DNA of 58,104 nucleotides, from assembly GCA_022760735.1 (NCBI GenBank), contig JAKELU010000014.1:589-58692 (forward strand), read 5' to 3'. The DNA is from Firmicutes bacterium FC7 (lineage in GTDB: Bacteria; Bacillota; Clostridia; Tissierellales; Tissierellaceae). Below the pieces are notes generated by a model, which was not told the origin of the DNA, did no database searches, and saw only the letters and a list, made by a program, of their open reading frames with translations. A program made the translations under genes and the position numbers. Shown in pieces: positions 8,570 to 18,006 of the stretch. Each line of letters starts with the position of its first letter. The stretch's first letter is position 1.

Positions 8570-9007
8570 ATGGATAAAAACTATATGAAATTAGAGTTTC
8601 TAAGTAGATCTAATAATGAATCATTTGCAAGAGTTGTTGTAGCAGCTTTTGCTTCCCAATTAGATCCTACTTTAGAAGAGTTATCAGATATAAAGACAGC
8701 AGTATCAGAGGCTGTAACTAATGCAATAATTCATGGATATGAATATGGTGAAGGAACAGTTATACTAGAGGCAACAATAGAGGATAATGTAATTGAGATA
8801 GTAGTGATTGATAAAGGTAAAGGGATAGGAGATATTAAACAGGCTATGGAACCTTTCTATACATCAAAACCTGATTTGGAAAGATCAGGTATGGGGTTTA
8901 CAGTCATGGAAACCTTTATGGACGATTTACAGGTAGAAAGTGAAAAAGATGTTGGTACAAAAGTGATTATGAGAAAGAAAATAAATCGCTCTATAGATAA
9001 GGAGTGA
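8570..9007 (+). CDS. spoIIAB: Anti-sigma F factor / serine kinase SpoIIAB
   Basis: A 145-residue GHKL-type ATPase and kinase. It holds sigma F inactive and phosphorylates SpoIIAA. The N box ([12 protein letters not shown]), the G1 box (DKGKGI) and the G2 box (SGMGFTVME) are all present in the expected order. Length is typical of the family. It sits between spoIIAA and sigF with 6- and 4-base gaps, so all three should be made together. Confidence 0.94.
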   Translation: MDKNYMKLEFLSRSNNESFARVVVAAFASQLDPTLEELSDIKTAVSEAVTNAIIHGYEYGEGTVILEATIEDNVIEIVVIDKGKGIGDIKQAMEPFYTSKPDLERSGMGFTVMETFMDDLQVESEKDVGTKVIMRKKINRSIDKE

Positions 9008-9011
9008 TATA

Positions 9012-9770
9012 ATGAGTTCAGGGGGAGTAGGGAAAGGATTGCTATCCCATGAAGAAACTATAGAGTTAATAAAGAAAGCTCAAAAGGGCGATAGCAAAGC
9101 AAAGGAGACATTAGTAGAGTCTAATTTAGGACTAATCAGGTCTGTTTTAAAGGGATTTTTAAATAGAGGTCATGATCCAGAAGATCTATTCCAAATTGGT
9201 AGTATTGGTTTATTGAAGGCCATAGACAAGTTTGATTTAAATTATGATGTTAAATTTTCTACATACGCAGTTCCTATGATAGTAGGTGAAATTAAGAGAT
9301 TTCTAAGAGATGATGGAATAATAAAAGTTAGTAGATCATTAAAACAAATAGCTGGTTTAGCTAAACAGGCAGAAGAGATATTATCTAAAACATTGGGTAG
9401 AGAACCTACAATTCAAGAGATATCAGATGAAATAGGCGTGGAAAAAGAAGAAATAATAATGGCACTTGAATCATCTTGCCAACCAGAATATTTATATGAT
9501 GTTGTACATCAAAATGATGGTTCACCTCTTTATTTGATTGATAAACTAAGTCTTGAAGCTGATGAATCTACTGATTTAGTTGACAATATAGTTTTAAAGG
9601 AAATTTTAAACAAACTTAAACCTAGAGATAGACAGGTTATTATATTGAGATATTTTAAAGATAAAACTCAAGTAGAAGTAGCAAATATATTAGGAATATC
9701 TCAGGTTCAGGTTTCAAGAATAGAAAAGAAGATAATTGGTGAAATGAGGAAATACTTAGTAAAGGCATAA
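9012..9770 (+). CDS. sigF: RNA polymerase sporulation sigma factor SigF
   Basis: A 252-residue sigma-70 family factor, the first forespore-specific sigma. Region 2 contains DLFQIGSIGLLKAIDKFD and KFSTYAVPMIVGEIKRF; region 4 ends with the helix-turn-helix ANILGISQVQVSRIEKKI. Sequence and order behind spoIIAA-spoIIAB make the assignment firm. A terminator overlaps the stop codon, and a forespore-like promoter follows for spoVA. Confidence 0.95.
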   Translation: MSSGGVGKGLLSHEETIELIKKAQKGDSKAKETLVESNLGLIRSVLKGFLNRGHDPEDLFQIGSIGLLKAIDKFDLNYDVKFSTYAVPMIVGEIKRFLRDDGIIKVSRSLKQIAGLAKQAEEILSKTLGREPTIQEISDEIGVEKEEIIMALESSCQPEYLYDVVHQNDGSPLYLIDKLSLEADESTDLVDNIVLKEILNKLKPRDRQVIILRYFKDKTQVEVANILGISQVQVSRIEKKIIGEMRKYLVKA

Positions 9771-9784
9771 TATGCCTTTTTTTT
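9761..9784 (+). terminator. Terminator overlapping the sigF stop
   Basis: AAAGGCAT/ATGCCTTT hairpin (9761-9768 with 9772-9779) followed by T5. It separates spoIIA from the spoVA genes, at least partly. Confidence 0.7.
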
Positions 9785-9812
9785 GCATTAAAACTTATTA
9801 ATAGTAAATAAT
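9785..9812 (+). promoter_or_regulatory. Candidate forespore (sigma F/G) promoter of the spoVA unit
   Basis: GCATT at 9785-9789, 14 bases, then GTAAATAAT at 9804-9812. It resembles the box pair found upstream of sigG in this window (GTATA, 14 bases, GGAAATAAT). spoVA operons are sigma-G controlled in Bacillus. Boxes are short and the region is AT-rich, so this is tentative. Confidence 0.45.
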
Positions 9813-9829
9813 ACAATTAGGTGATGAAA

Positions 9830-9991
9830 TTGAAGAGTTTAACTTATAAAAAAATATTAGTTTTACTTGCATTTATAATTACTATTACCACTTTTATAGC
9901 CTACTATATTTTATCTGATAAATCGACAGTAATTCCAAAGAGCGCTACATTAGTTAAAAATTCAAATATAGGTAGGGGTTTATATGGATAA
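9830..9991 (+). CDS. Small single-pass membrane protein between sigF and spoVAA, unknown
   Basis: A 53-residue ORF if TTG 9830 is used, which lies 6 bases after the site AGGTG; ATG 9824 gives 55 residues but sits against that site. The protein has a lysine-rich N-terminus, one hydrophobic segment (LVLLAFIITITTFIAYYIL) and a polar tail ending in NIGRGLYG. The stop codon overlaps the spoVAA start region by 8 bases, so it is likely translated with spoVAA. I do not recognise the family. Its place suggests a forespore membrane role, which is inference. Confidence 0.6.
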   Translation: MKSLTYKKILVLLAFIITITTFIAYYILSDKSTVIPKSATLVKNSNIGRGLYG

Positions 9992-10598
9992 AGATAAGGT
10001 ATACGTAGTTTTAAAAAATAAGGTTACAATTGATACTAAAGAAACAATTTATCTTAGAGACATAGGCAATGTTTATTGTAGTAATGTCAATATAAAGAAA
10101 AGAGTTGAAGATACAGAAGTTTATTGCGGTAATGGTATAGAAACCTGGGATTTAATAGATACCGTGGATGTTGCACAGGCTATTTTAAAGAATAGCGATT
10201 ATGATATAAAATTCTATGGTTCCCCGGATGTATTAATAGAAATAAAATCTAAAGAAAAGGAGAATAAGATATTTGAATTTGTAAAAATAGCATTTGTATC
10301 TATAACATTATTTTTTGGTGCAGCTTTGGGAATAATGTATTTTCACCAAGATGTTAATATGTCAGACACAATGAGTAAACTATATTTTTCTTTAACAGGT
10401 ATTGAAAAGGATACTCCTTTGGTTATGATTATACCCTATAGTATAGGACTTGGAGTGGGAATGATTACCTTTTTTAGTCGAGTAATTAGTTCAAGTAAGA
10501 GGAGAAGAATGGAGCCGGGTCCTATGGATGTAGAATTATATTTATATGACAAAAATATGGAAGATTATATAATTAATGAATTAAGCAAAAATAAATAG
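9984..10598 (+). CDS. spoVAA: Stage V sporulation protein SpoVAA
   Basis: A 204-residue protein with a soluble N-terminal domain of about 95 residues and two C-terminal membrane segments. The stretch GIMYFHQDVNMSD and the later PYSIGLGVGMITFF resemble Bacillus SpoVAA, and length (about 206 in Bacillus) agrees. SpoVA proteins form the channel in the spore inner membrane that moves dipicolinic acid in during sporulation and out during germination. It overlaps the preceding small ORF and is followed 11 bases later by spoVAB. Confidence 0.85.
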   Translation: MDKDKVYVVLKNKVTIDTKETIYLRDIGNVYCSNVNIKKRVEDTEVYCGNGIETWDLIDTVDVAQAILKNSDYDIKFYGSPDVLIEIKSKEKENKIFEFVKIAFVSITLFFGAALGIMYFHQDVNMSDTMSKLYFSLTGIEKDTPLVMIIPYSIGLGVGMITFFSRVISSSKRRRMEPGPMDVELYLYDKNMEDYIINELSKNK

Positions 10599-10609
10599 AG
10601 GTACAAAAA

Positions 10610-11026
10610 ATGAAGTTCATTTTATTAATTATTTCATCATTTAGTGGTGGCGTTGTAGTTGGGGGTGCATATGCAGCCTTCATTACTCTATTAGAGATAT
10701 TCCCCAGACTACTTCAAGTTTCTAATACTAAGAAATATTATTTAGCATATGAATATATCTTTATGTTGGGTACTTTCTTATATACTATTGTATATTTTTT
10801 TGATCTTAAAATAAAATTAGGTGCAATAGGTGCAGCAATATGTGGATTGTCTTCTGGTATTTTTCTAGGCACCCTATCATCAGCTTTAGCAGAAACTTTA
10901 AATGTTTTACCTGTTATAGCTAAGAAGTTCAAAATAAAAAAGCATATGAAAATTGCTTTTATTGCTATGTTGTTAGGAAAAGTATTTGGAGCATTATACT
11001 ATTTTATTAATAATATAGGAGGTTAA
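10610..11026 (+). CDS. spoVAB: Stage V sporulation protein SpoVAB
   Basis: A 138-residue membrane protein with about four hydrophobic segments. The N-terminal glycine-rich stretch SSFSGGVVVGGAYAAFITLL followed by PRLLQ is SpoVAB-like, and the position between spoVAA and spoVAC fits. It is thought to work with SpoVAA in the dipicolinic-acid channel. Many Clostridium species have only spoVAC-AD-AE, so the full Bacillus-like set here is of note. Confidence 0.83.
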   Translation: MKFILLIISSFSGGVVVGGAYAAFITLLEIFPRLLQVSNTKKYYLAYEYIFMLGTFLYTIVYFFDLKIKLGAIGAAICGLSSGIFLGTLSSALAETLNVLPVIAKKFKIKKHMKIAFIAMLLGKVFGALYYFINNIGG

Positions 11027-11027
11027 A

Positions 11028-11468
11028 ATGGATAAACTAAATAAGAGAGAATATAAAGAATATGCAGAAAAGAAAATGCCAAAACCACCTTATGTAAAAA
11101 ACATGATAATGGCTTTTATTGTTGGAGGTATTTTTTGTACAATTGGGCAGATAATCCTAAACCTAATGAAGAACAATGGTCTAGATGAAAAGATGGCTGC
11201 TGCTGGTACAGCTATATCTATGGTGCTAATTGGTGGACTGTTAACTGGCCTTGGGGTTTATGATAAAATAGCGAAAATTGGTGGTGCAGGTGCAGCAGTA
11301 CCTATAACAGGTTTTGCCAATAGTATTGTTTCTCCTGCTATGGAATTTAAAAGAGAAGGTTTTATTTTTGGAGTAGCTTCAAAAATGTTTATAATAGCTG
11401 GGCCTGTTCTTGTATATGGTATTGGTAGTTCAATTATTGTAGGATTAATTAGTTTATTACTAAGGTAA
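11028..11468 (+). CDS. spoVAC: Stage V sporulation protein SpoVAC
   Basis: A 146-residue membrane protein, the mechanosensitive channel-like core of the SpoVA complex in the spore inner membrane. It has the family glycine-rich segment KIGGAGAAVPITGFANSIVS, also seen in related form in SpoVAE. AGGAGG precedes ATG 11028, one base after the spoVAB stop. Length agrees with the family. Confidence 0.92.
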   Translation: MDKLNKREYKEYAEKKMPKPPYVKNMIMAFIVGGIFCTIGQIILNLMKNNGLDEKMAAAGTAISMVLIGGLLTGLGVYDKIAKIGGAGAAVPITGFANSIVSPAMEFKREGFIFGVASKMFIIAGPVLVYGIGSSIIVGLISLLLR

Positions 11469-11479
11469 GGTGATATAAA

Positions 11480-12499
11480 TTGGCTATAAAAAAACTAGGC
11501 AAACAGACTGTAAAATTGGAAAATCCACCTTCTATAATTAGTTACTATTCTATTGTTGGTCCCAAAGAAGGGAAGGGACCATTGAAAGATTATTTTGATC
11601 TTATACTTGAAGATGATTTATGGGGACAGGAATCCTGGGAAAAGGCAGAATCAAAGATGCAGGAAGAATGTATTAAAGCGGCCATAGATAAGGCAGGTTT
11701 GTCATCACAAGATATAGATTATTTAATTGCAGGTGATCTACTAAACCAAATAATAGCAACTGCATATAGTGCTAGACAACTAGCTATACCATATTATGGA
11801 CTTTATGGTGCTTGCTCAACAATGACAGAGTCTTTATCTCTGGGAGCAATGCTTGTTGATGGTGGTTTTGCTGACAAAGTAGCCTGTGCTGTATCAAGTC
11901 ACTTCAGTACAGCAGAAAGGCAGTTTAGATATCCGCTTGAATATGGCAATCAGAGAAAGATGTCTGCTCAATGGACAGTTACAGGAGCAGGTGCTACTAT
12001 TCTTTCTTCTTATGGAAGTGGGCCATATGTTAAGTGTATAACAACTGGGAAAATTATAGATCCTGGAATTACTGATGTAGCGAATATGGGTGGGGCAATG
12101 GCACCAGCAGCAGTTGATACATTGGTTACTCACTTCCAGGATACAGGATTAGATCCATCTTATTATGATCTAATCATCTCTGGAGACCTAGGTTATGTAG
12201 GTAAGTCAATTGTATTAGATCTTATGAAAGAAAAGGGTTATGACCTAACTAAGAATTATACTGATTGTGGTGTAGAGATATTTGATAAATCAGAACAGGA
12301 TACTCATGCTGGAGGAAGTGGATGTGCTTGCTCAGCCACAGTATATAATAGCTATGTATTTAAAGAAATGGCTAAAGGGAAGTTGAATAAGGTACTTATT
12401 ATGTCAACAGGTGCACTACATTCGACTTTAAGTACGCAACAGGGAGAATCTATACCAGGGATTGCTCACGCTGTTGCAGTAGAAAATACAATAGAATAA
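11480..12499 (+). CDS. spoVAD: Stage V sporulation protein SpoVAD
   Basis: A 339-residue thiolase-fold protein that binds dipicolinic acid on the outer face of the forespore inner membrane. Family features include GLYGACSTMTESLSLGAML near residue 110 and HAGGSGCACSA near 275. The start is TTG 11480 preceded by AAGGTGAT, a pattern repeated at several TTG starts in this window. It sits between spoVAC and spoVAE with 9- to 11-base gaps. Confidence 0.94.
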   Translation: MAIKKLGKQTVKLENPPSIISYYSIVGPKEGKGPLKDYFDLILEDDLWGQESWEKAESKMQEECIKAAIDKAGLSSQDIDYLIAGDLLNQIIATAYSARQLAIPYYGLYGACSTMTESLSLGAMLVDGGFADKVACAVSSHFSTAERQFRYPLEYGNQRKMSAQWTVTGAGATILSSYGSGPYVKCITTGKIIDPGITDVANMGGAMAPAAVDTLVTHFQDTGLDPSYYDLIISGDLGYVGKSIVLDLMKEKGYDLTKNYTDCGVEIFDKSEQDTHAGGSGCACSATVYNSYVFKEMAKGKLNKVLIMSTGALHSTLSTQQGESIPGIAHAVAVENTIE

Positions 12500-12508
12500 G
12501 GTGAAGTT

Positions 12509-12865
12509 ATGGAATACATTAAAGCTTTTGTCGTAGGCGGTTTAATATGCGTAATAGGACAGATATTATTAGACCATACAAAGTTAACGCCAGCCCATAT
12601 TCTAGTTTCTTTTCTTACTACAGGCGTCATTCTTGGTGCAATAGGTGTTTATAAACCTCTAGTTGATTTTGCAGGAGCTGGGGCGACAATACCTATTACC
12701 GGATTTGGCAATTCACTAGCACAAGGTGCGATAGAAGGAGCTAGAACAAAGGGCTTAATTGGAGCTTTTACAGGTGGTATAGAAGCCACTGGAGCTGGTA
12801 TTGCTGCAATAATTTTATTTGGCTACATTATAGCCATAATATTTGATCCAAAAACAAAAGACTAA
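12509..12865 (+). CDS. spoVAE: Stage V sporulation protein SpoVAE
   Basis: A 118-residue membrane protein, related to SpoVAC through the shared segment FAGAGATIPITGFGNSLAQG. It is the last spoVA gene here; spoVAF is absent. A palindromic terminator overlaps its stop codon, so the operon ends here. Assigned to the dipicolinic-acid channel in the spore inner membrane. Confidence 0.92.
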   Translation: MEYIKAFVVGGLICVIGQILLDHTKLTPAHILVSFLTTGVILGAIGVYKPLVDFAGAGATIPITGFGNSLAQGAIEGARTKGLIGAFTGGIEATGAGIAAIILFGYIIAIIFDPKTKD

Positions 12866-12882
12866 GGAATTCCTTAGTCTTT
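12857..12882. terminator. Bidirectional terminator between spoVAE and the class A PBP gene
   Basis: A 26-base palindrome (AAAGACTAAGG arm and its complement) flanked by A and T on both sides, between two converging genes. Confidence 0.8.
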
Positions 12883-12888
12883 CCAATT

Positions 12889-15807
12889 TTAAAAGTTATA
12901 ATTAAAATAATAATCCTCATCATTTGATGGTTCAAGAGGTATTACTTCTTCATCATTCCTATGATTATTATTGAACCACTCATTCCACCAATCTTCTAAT
13001 GGGCTGGTAATTATAGTTGTTTCATTATGCTCATTGCAAACTTCAGTTGGCGCCTGATATTGATAATCACTAGGAACAATGCCATTATGATCTGCAGGAT
13101 TATAAGGTGGTGTTCTTTGGATAAATACCCTTGTTTCAACATTATCATCTGGACAGTATTCATTAGCTAATTTTCCATTGGCTGTATCTATCTGCAATTC
13201 AACATGCATATCACATTGTTTTGTTGGAACTGTACCTTGAACAAATATTTCTGTTCTTATAACTCCCCTAGGGTCTCTAGCACATAGTTCAGATGCTAGC
13301 AAACCTGACTGAGTACAAATACTTGCAGATACAATTCCTTCAGGTCTATCAAAGCTTGTTTTGCTTTCCAAGTTCTCATGCACTTTTGTATTAATATGTT
13401 GCCATAATTGTGCAGCAGTAGCACTACCCTTAGAAATTGTAATTCTTGGGGAGTCATTACCAATCCAAACAGCAGATGCATAATAAGGGGTATATCCAAC
13501 AAACCATATGTCTGCTTGTTCATTTGTTGTACCTGTTTTACCTGCAACTGCCATATTAGATAATTTTGCTCTTCCTGCAAGACCGTTAGATACAGTTGTT
13601 CTAAGTATATCTCCCATTATATATGCAACTTGAGGAGATGTTACTATATTTTCTGTTGGAGTATTGTTTAACAATACATTTCCATTTTTATCTATAATCT
13701 TAGTAAATGCTATAGGTTCTACGTATACACCATTATTAGCAATAGCACCATAGGCTGCAGCTAATTCTAATGGACTTAGTCCCTTTGTCATACCTCCAAG
13801 GCCAAGTGCTGATAAATTTTCATCATTAGTTGATGGGTTTTCATTTCTTGTTACTACATTATCCTTTTCAGGATTATTAGCATTAACAATCCCCATCTTC
13901 TCTAAATATGATAAGGATGTATTTATTCCAATTGATTGCAATGTTTTTACTGAGTTAACATTGACCGATTGTTCTACTGATCTTCTAAGTGTGTGTAACC
14001 CTCTATATCCTGTATACCAGTTCTTTGGCCATAAATCCCCATTGGAATTATAGAATGGTATATCATCAATTGAAGATGCAGCAGTATAACCATTATCCAA
14101 AGCTGGAAGATAAACAGCAATTGGTTTAATAGCTGAACCAGGCTGTCTAGCAGAATCAGTTGCTCTGTTTAATATTCTTTGACCTTCTATATCTCTTCCT
14201 CCAACTACAGCTTTAATGTGTCCTGTCCTATAATCTAAAATAACAGTAGCTGATTGAGGCTGAACAATACCTTCCTTTGCAATATAGAAATATTTGCTAT
14301 TTATTAATAGATTGTCATTTTCTATTTTATAGAAATCATTATTTTTATCTAAGAAACTCTTGGATATTCTAATTGACCTATCATTAAGGATGTTAAATTC
14401 ACCTTCAGGAATAATTATTGAACCTACAGTATGGGTTACTAAATTTTTTCTTTCATCTATTGTGTAAAAATCCTCTATATCAATATGCTTTGGGTATGGT
14501 GTTAATTTATTGTTTCTAATGATTATATCACCATTGTCTATTTGATATGAACCAGATTCAATAATTAAATTATAGTCTTCTGTCAATAAATTATCTTTTT
14601 TATAGTACAAGAGTTTACCATTCTGGTCGATAACATTGCCTGCCTTATTAAGCTTCCAGTCAACTAAAATAGGACCTTTAATATTGGAAGTATTTCCAAC
14701 TAATATTTCCGTAAAGTTTTCATAGACCTCTTCAAGTTGTTTTTGCATGTTAACATCTATAGTTGCATAAATAGTAAGTCCACCTGTAAATAGTTCTTCT
14801 TCTGCTCTTTCTCTAGTATATCCAAGTTTTTCTATTAATGCATTTACAACAGAACTTTTTACATAGTCTGTAAAGTATGATGTTATGTCGTTATTTTTCT
14901 TCTGTTCTGGCTTTAAACTTGTCTTTATATCCTGTTTTAATGCCTCATCATACTCTTTCTGTGTTATCTTTCCTAATTCTAACATCTTTCTTAGAACTAG
15001 TTTTTGTCTTTCAACTGAAGTTTCATTAAATACAAGGATGTATTTTTCACCTAAAACATCAATTTGTCCAACTTCATAGTGTTTTAAAGGGTCAAAATTT
15101 TCCGGTCTAACCCTTTCATAAGGTTGATATATTGATGTTCCTTTTACAATACCAGCTAATACAGCAGATTCAGCAATTGTTAAGTCGCCAACATCCTTTG
15201 AAAAATAAGTACGTGCAGCTTCCTGAACGCCATATGCATTTTGGCCAAAATAGCTTCTATTTAGATAAGCTTCAAGAATTTGGTCCTTTGTCAATATACG
15301 TTCCATCTTTAGTGCTAAGTAAGCCTCAGTTATTTTCCTAGTCCAACTTACTTCATTAGATAAGTACAAATTTCTAGCTAACTGTTGAGTAATAGTACTT
15401 GCACCACGCATAGAACCAGATTTAATGTTATCTCTAATAGCTGCTAGTATACCTAATGGATCTACGCCAATATGTTCTTCAAACCTTTCATCTTCAATAG
15501 CTATAAATGCATCTAATAGATGCTGAGGCATTTCATTTAAGCTAACTACAGTTCTAAATTCTCTAGCTTGTATTTTCTCTATTAGATTACCATCTAAATC
15601 GACTATTGAAGATGTTTGAGCTAAAGTTGCATTAATATTTGATGGATCTATTTCAGGGGCATCTTTTATAATTGAGATAACTGCACCTGCCAATGCTCCT
15701 CCTGCTAACACACATATAATAAGTAATACAATTATAGAAATTTTAAATATTTTACCTATGGATAACTTATCTCTCTTTTTAGTTTTCTTTTTATTTTCAT
15801 CTGACAT
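12889..15807 (-). CDS. Class A penicillin-binding protein (glycosyltransferase and transpeptidase)
   Basis: A 972-residue bifunctional peptidoglycan synthase of the PBP1A type. A basic cytoplasmic N-terminus precedes one membrane segment (about 20-48). The glycosyltransferase domain has EDERFEEHIG (catalytic Glu105), GASTITQQLARN and RKITE. The transpeptidase domain has Ser558-x-x-Lys561 in QPGSAIKP, the SVN motif in EQSVNVNS, and AGKTGT. About 200 residues between the two domains form a linker or insert, and a Pro/Asn/Glu-rich tail of roughly 120 residues follows. It is transcribed alone on the minus strand between two plus-strand operons, from its own promoter. Confidence 0.92.
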   Translation of the reverse strand: MSDENKKKTKKRDKLSIGKIFKISIIVLLIICVLAGGALAGAVISIIKDAPEIDPSNINATLAQTSSIVDLDGNLIEKIQAREFRTVVSLNEMPQHLLDAFIAIEDERFEEHIGVDPLGILAAIRDNIKSGSMRGASTITQQLARNLYLSNEVSWTRKITEAYLALKMERILTKDQILEAYLNRSYFGQNAYGVQEAARTYFSKDVGDLTIAESAVLAGIVKGTSIYQPYERVRPENFDPLKHYEVGQIDVLGEKYILVFNETSVERQKLVLRKMLELGKITQKEYDEALKQDIKTSLKPEQKKNNDITSYFTDYVKSSVVNALIEKLGYTRERAEEELFTGGLTIYATIDVNMQKQLEEVYENFTEILVGNTSNIKGPILVDWKLNKAGNVIDQNGKLLYYKKDNLLTEDYNLIIESGSYQIDNGDIIIRNNKLTPYPKHIDIEDFYTIDERKNLVTHTVGSIIIPEGEFNILNDRSIRISKSFLDKNNDFYKIENDNLLINSKYFYIAKEGIVQPQSATVILDYRTGHIKAVVGGRDIEGQRILNRATDSARQPGSAIKPIAVYLPALDNGYTAASSIDDIPFYNSNGDLWPKNWYTGYRGLHTLRRSVEQSVNVNSVKTLQSIGINTSLSYLEKMGIVNANNPEKDNVVTRNENPSTNDENLSALGLGGMTKGLSPLELAAAYGAIANNGVYVEPIAFTKIIDKNGNVLLNNTPTENIVTSPQVAYIMGDILRTTVSNGLAGRAKLSNMAVAGKTGTTNEQADIWFVGYTPYYASAVWIGNDSPRITISKGSATAAQLWQHINTKVHENLESKTSFDRPEGIVSASICTQSGLLASELCARDPRGVIRTEIFVQGTVPTKQCDMHVELQIDTANGKLANEYCPDDNVETRVFIQRTPPYNPADHNGIVPSDYQYQAPTEVCNEHNETTIITSPLEDWWNEWFNNNHRNDEEVIPLEPSNDEDYYFNYNF

Positions 15808-15831
15808 TAAATTCCCTCCTTAACTCGTTAT

Positions 15832-15860
15832 ATTATACCATATATAAATTCCAATGTTAA
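15832..15860 (-). promoter_or_regulatory. Sigma-A promoter of the class A PBP gene
   Basis: On the minus strand TTAACA (15860-15855) and TATAAT (15837-15832) are 17 bases apart, 25 bases upstream of the start codon. AGGGAGG lies between. The rest of the 215-base divergent region to hflX is AT-rich; a TATACT box near 15984 may serve hflX. Confidence 0.65.
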
Positions 15861-16022
15861 TAATTTGATAATTTACATAGTTTACAATATATTTACGATT
15901 TTCTTAACACAAATTTATTTCTATAATGCATAGACTACAAGATTTACAATCAATATAAAAAATAGATAATAATAGAAAAAGATGGTATACTTATATTTAA
16001 TGAATATTTATGAGGTGATAGC

Positions 16023-17297
16023 TTGAACGAGTCTAATTTAGAGCGTGTCTTAATAGTTGGAGTGGAATTACCTAATGACACAATAGACATTGAAACATCA
16101 ATGGATGAGCTACAAGAATTGGTAATAGCTGCTGGAGGTATTGTAGTATCTAGAGTTATTCAGAAAAAGGAAGGTATACATCCAGCGCATTTTATTGGAA
16201 AGGGTAAAGCGATGGAAATAAAAAATTACTGTGAAGAACTAGATATTTCTACAGTAGTTTTTAATGATGAGCTTTCGGGAGCGCAACTAAGAAATTTAGA
16301 AAAAATGATAGATAGAAAAATAGTTGATAGAACAAACCTAATATTAGATATATTCGCTAACAGAGCAAAATCAAATGAGGGGAAATTACAGGTAAAATTG
16401 GCACAGCTAAAATATAGACTCCCTAGATTAATAGGCTTTAGTGACTATTTATCTAGAACAGGAGGCGGTATTGGAACAAGAGGACCTGGTGAACAAAAGT
16501 TGGAAACAGATAGAAGACATATATTAAGAGAAATTAATAATATCGAAAAACAGCTTAAGGAAGTAGAACAGGTAAGAAGTATTAAAAGAAAAAAGAGAGA
16601 TGAGTCCAACTTACCAATTGTTGCTTTAGTTGGATATACTAACGCTGGGAAATCAACTCTATTGAATAGATTGATTGAGTTTGATAATGAGTCATTAGAA
16701 AAAAAGAGTGTATATGTTGAAGATATGCTATTTGCTACTTTAGATATTTCATTACGAAGAAGTAAACTACCTAATGGCCAAGCTTTTTTGATTACAGACA
16801 CTGTTGGTTTTGTATCAAAATTGCCTACCAAATTAATTGAAGCCTTTAAAGGGACTTTAGAAGAAGTAAAGTATGCCGACTTACTATTGCATGTAGTAGA
16901 TTCTTCAAATAAAGATCTAGATTTGCAGATAAAAACAACCCTAAACATATTAAAGGACTTAGATGTACTTGATAAACCAATTATTACTGTTTTTAATAAG
17001 ATGGATAAAGTTGATGTTGCAAATCTTGTCTTTGACAATAGTTTAGTTGACGAAAAAATATTTATATCAGCAAAAAATGATATAAATATAGATAAGCTAA
17101 TGGAACTTATAGAAAAATCATTACCACAAAAGTTTAAAAATGTAAGACTAAAGATACCATTTGATAAGCAAAGTCTTATAAATTATTTTATGAAAAATTA
17201 TAATGTAATAAATATTGAGTATTTAGAAGATGGAACAATCTTAGACCTTGTGATAAGTCATATAGATTTTGAGAAATATAAGGATTATATTTTATAA
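16023..17297 (+). CDS. hflX: Ribosome-associated GTPase HflX
   Basis: A 424-residue GTPase that binds and splits stalled or stressed ribosomes. The N-terminal HflX domain begins RVLIVGVEL and contains the glycine-rich linker GGGIGTRGPGEQKLETDRR near residue 140. The G domain shows GYTNAGKST (G1), DTVGF (G3) and NKMD (G4). The start is TTG 16023 after GAGGTGATAGC. It is followed 14 bases later by the YigZ-like gene, with which it may be co-transcribed. Confidence 0.92.
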   Translation: MNESNLERVLIVGVELPNDTIDIETSMDELQELVIAAGGIVVSRVIQKKEGIHPAHFIGKGKAMEIKNYCEELDISTVVFNDELSGAQLRNLEKMIDRKIVDRTNLILDIFANRAKSNEGKLQVKLAQLKYRLPRLIGFSDYLSRTGGGIGTRGPGEQKLETDRRHILREINNIEKQLKEVEQVRSIKRKKRDESNLPIVALVGYTNAGKSTLLNRLIEFDNESLEKKSVYVEDMLFATLDISLRRSKLPNGQAFLITDTVGFVSKLPTKLIEAFKGTLEEVKYADLLLHVVDSSNKDLDLQIKTTLNILKDLDVLDKPIITVFNKMDKVDVANLVFDNSLVDEKIFISAKNDINIDKLMELIEKSLPQKFKNVRLKIPFDKQSLINYFMKNYNVINIEYLEDGTILDLVISHIDFEKYKDYIL

Positions 17298-17311
17298 AGG
17301 GGTGATTCAAT

Positions 17312-17956
17312 ATGAAGGATGTATATCGGACAATTAAGGGATATGGTGAAGATGAAATAATAATTAATAAATCCAGATTCATTGGCTACTCCTTGCCTGT
17401 TAATTCAGAGGAAGATGCTTTACAATTTATAGATGAAATTAAGTCTAAACATAGAGACGCTACACATAATGTATATGCATATGTTCTTGGTGAAGAATCA
17501 AATATTCAAAGATTTAGTGACGATGGTGAACCTTCAGGTACAGCAGGTATACCTGTTCTAGAGGTGATAAAAAAAGAAGATCTCCGTAATTTAGTAGTGG
17601 TGGTTACTAGATACTTTGGCGGCATTAAGCTTGGAGGAGGAGGTCTTATTCGAGCTTATACTAAAGGAGCCAAAATTGCTTTGGAGGCAGGCCGTATAGT
17701 TGAGATGACACTACATACTAAGATTAAGTTGATAATACCATATACTCTATTAGGAAAAATAGAAAATTTTCTTATTTCAAACGGGTTAACTGTTGAGGAA
17801 TCAATTTACAATGAAAATGTAGAAATAATACTCTACATAATAAAATCAAAAGTAGATGAATTTGAGAAGGAAATGATGAACTTAACGAATGGGACGGTAA
17901 AATTTAATTATTTTGAGGAAGAGTACTTGCCTTTAATTGATGGTAAAAGAGTATGA
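17312..17956 (+). CDS. YigZ/IMPACT family protein
   Basis: A 214-residue member of the UPF0029/IMPACT family. The N-terminal domain has the family stretch DDGEPSGTAGIPVLEVI and VTRYFGGIKLGGGGLIRAYT; the C-terminal half is a small ferredoxin-like domain. Biochemical role in bacteria is not settled; homologues have been linked to translation or to nucleic acid binding. Start ATG 17312 follows GGGGTGATTC. It lies 14 bases after hflX. Confidence 0.88.
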   Translation: MKDVYRTIKGYGEDEIIINKSRFIGYSLPVNSEEDALQFIDEIKSKHRDATHNVYAYVLGEESNIQRFSDDGEPSGTAGIPVLEVIKKEDLRNLVVVVTRYFGGIKLGGGGLIRAYTKGAKIALEAGRIVEMTLHTKIKLIIPYTLLGKIENFLISNGLTVEESIYNENVEIILYIIKSKVDEFEKEMMNLTNGTVKFNYFEEEYLPLIDGKRV

Positions 17957-18006
17957 TTTTACGTTTTTATTTTTGGGTATAATTATAATATTATAGGGGT
18001 GATTAT

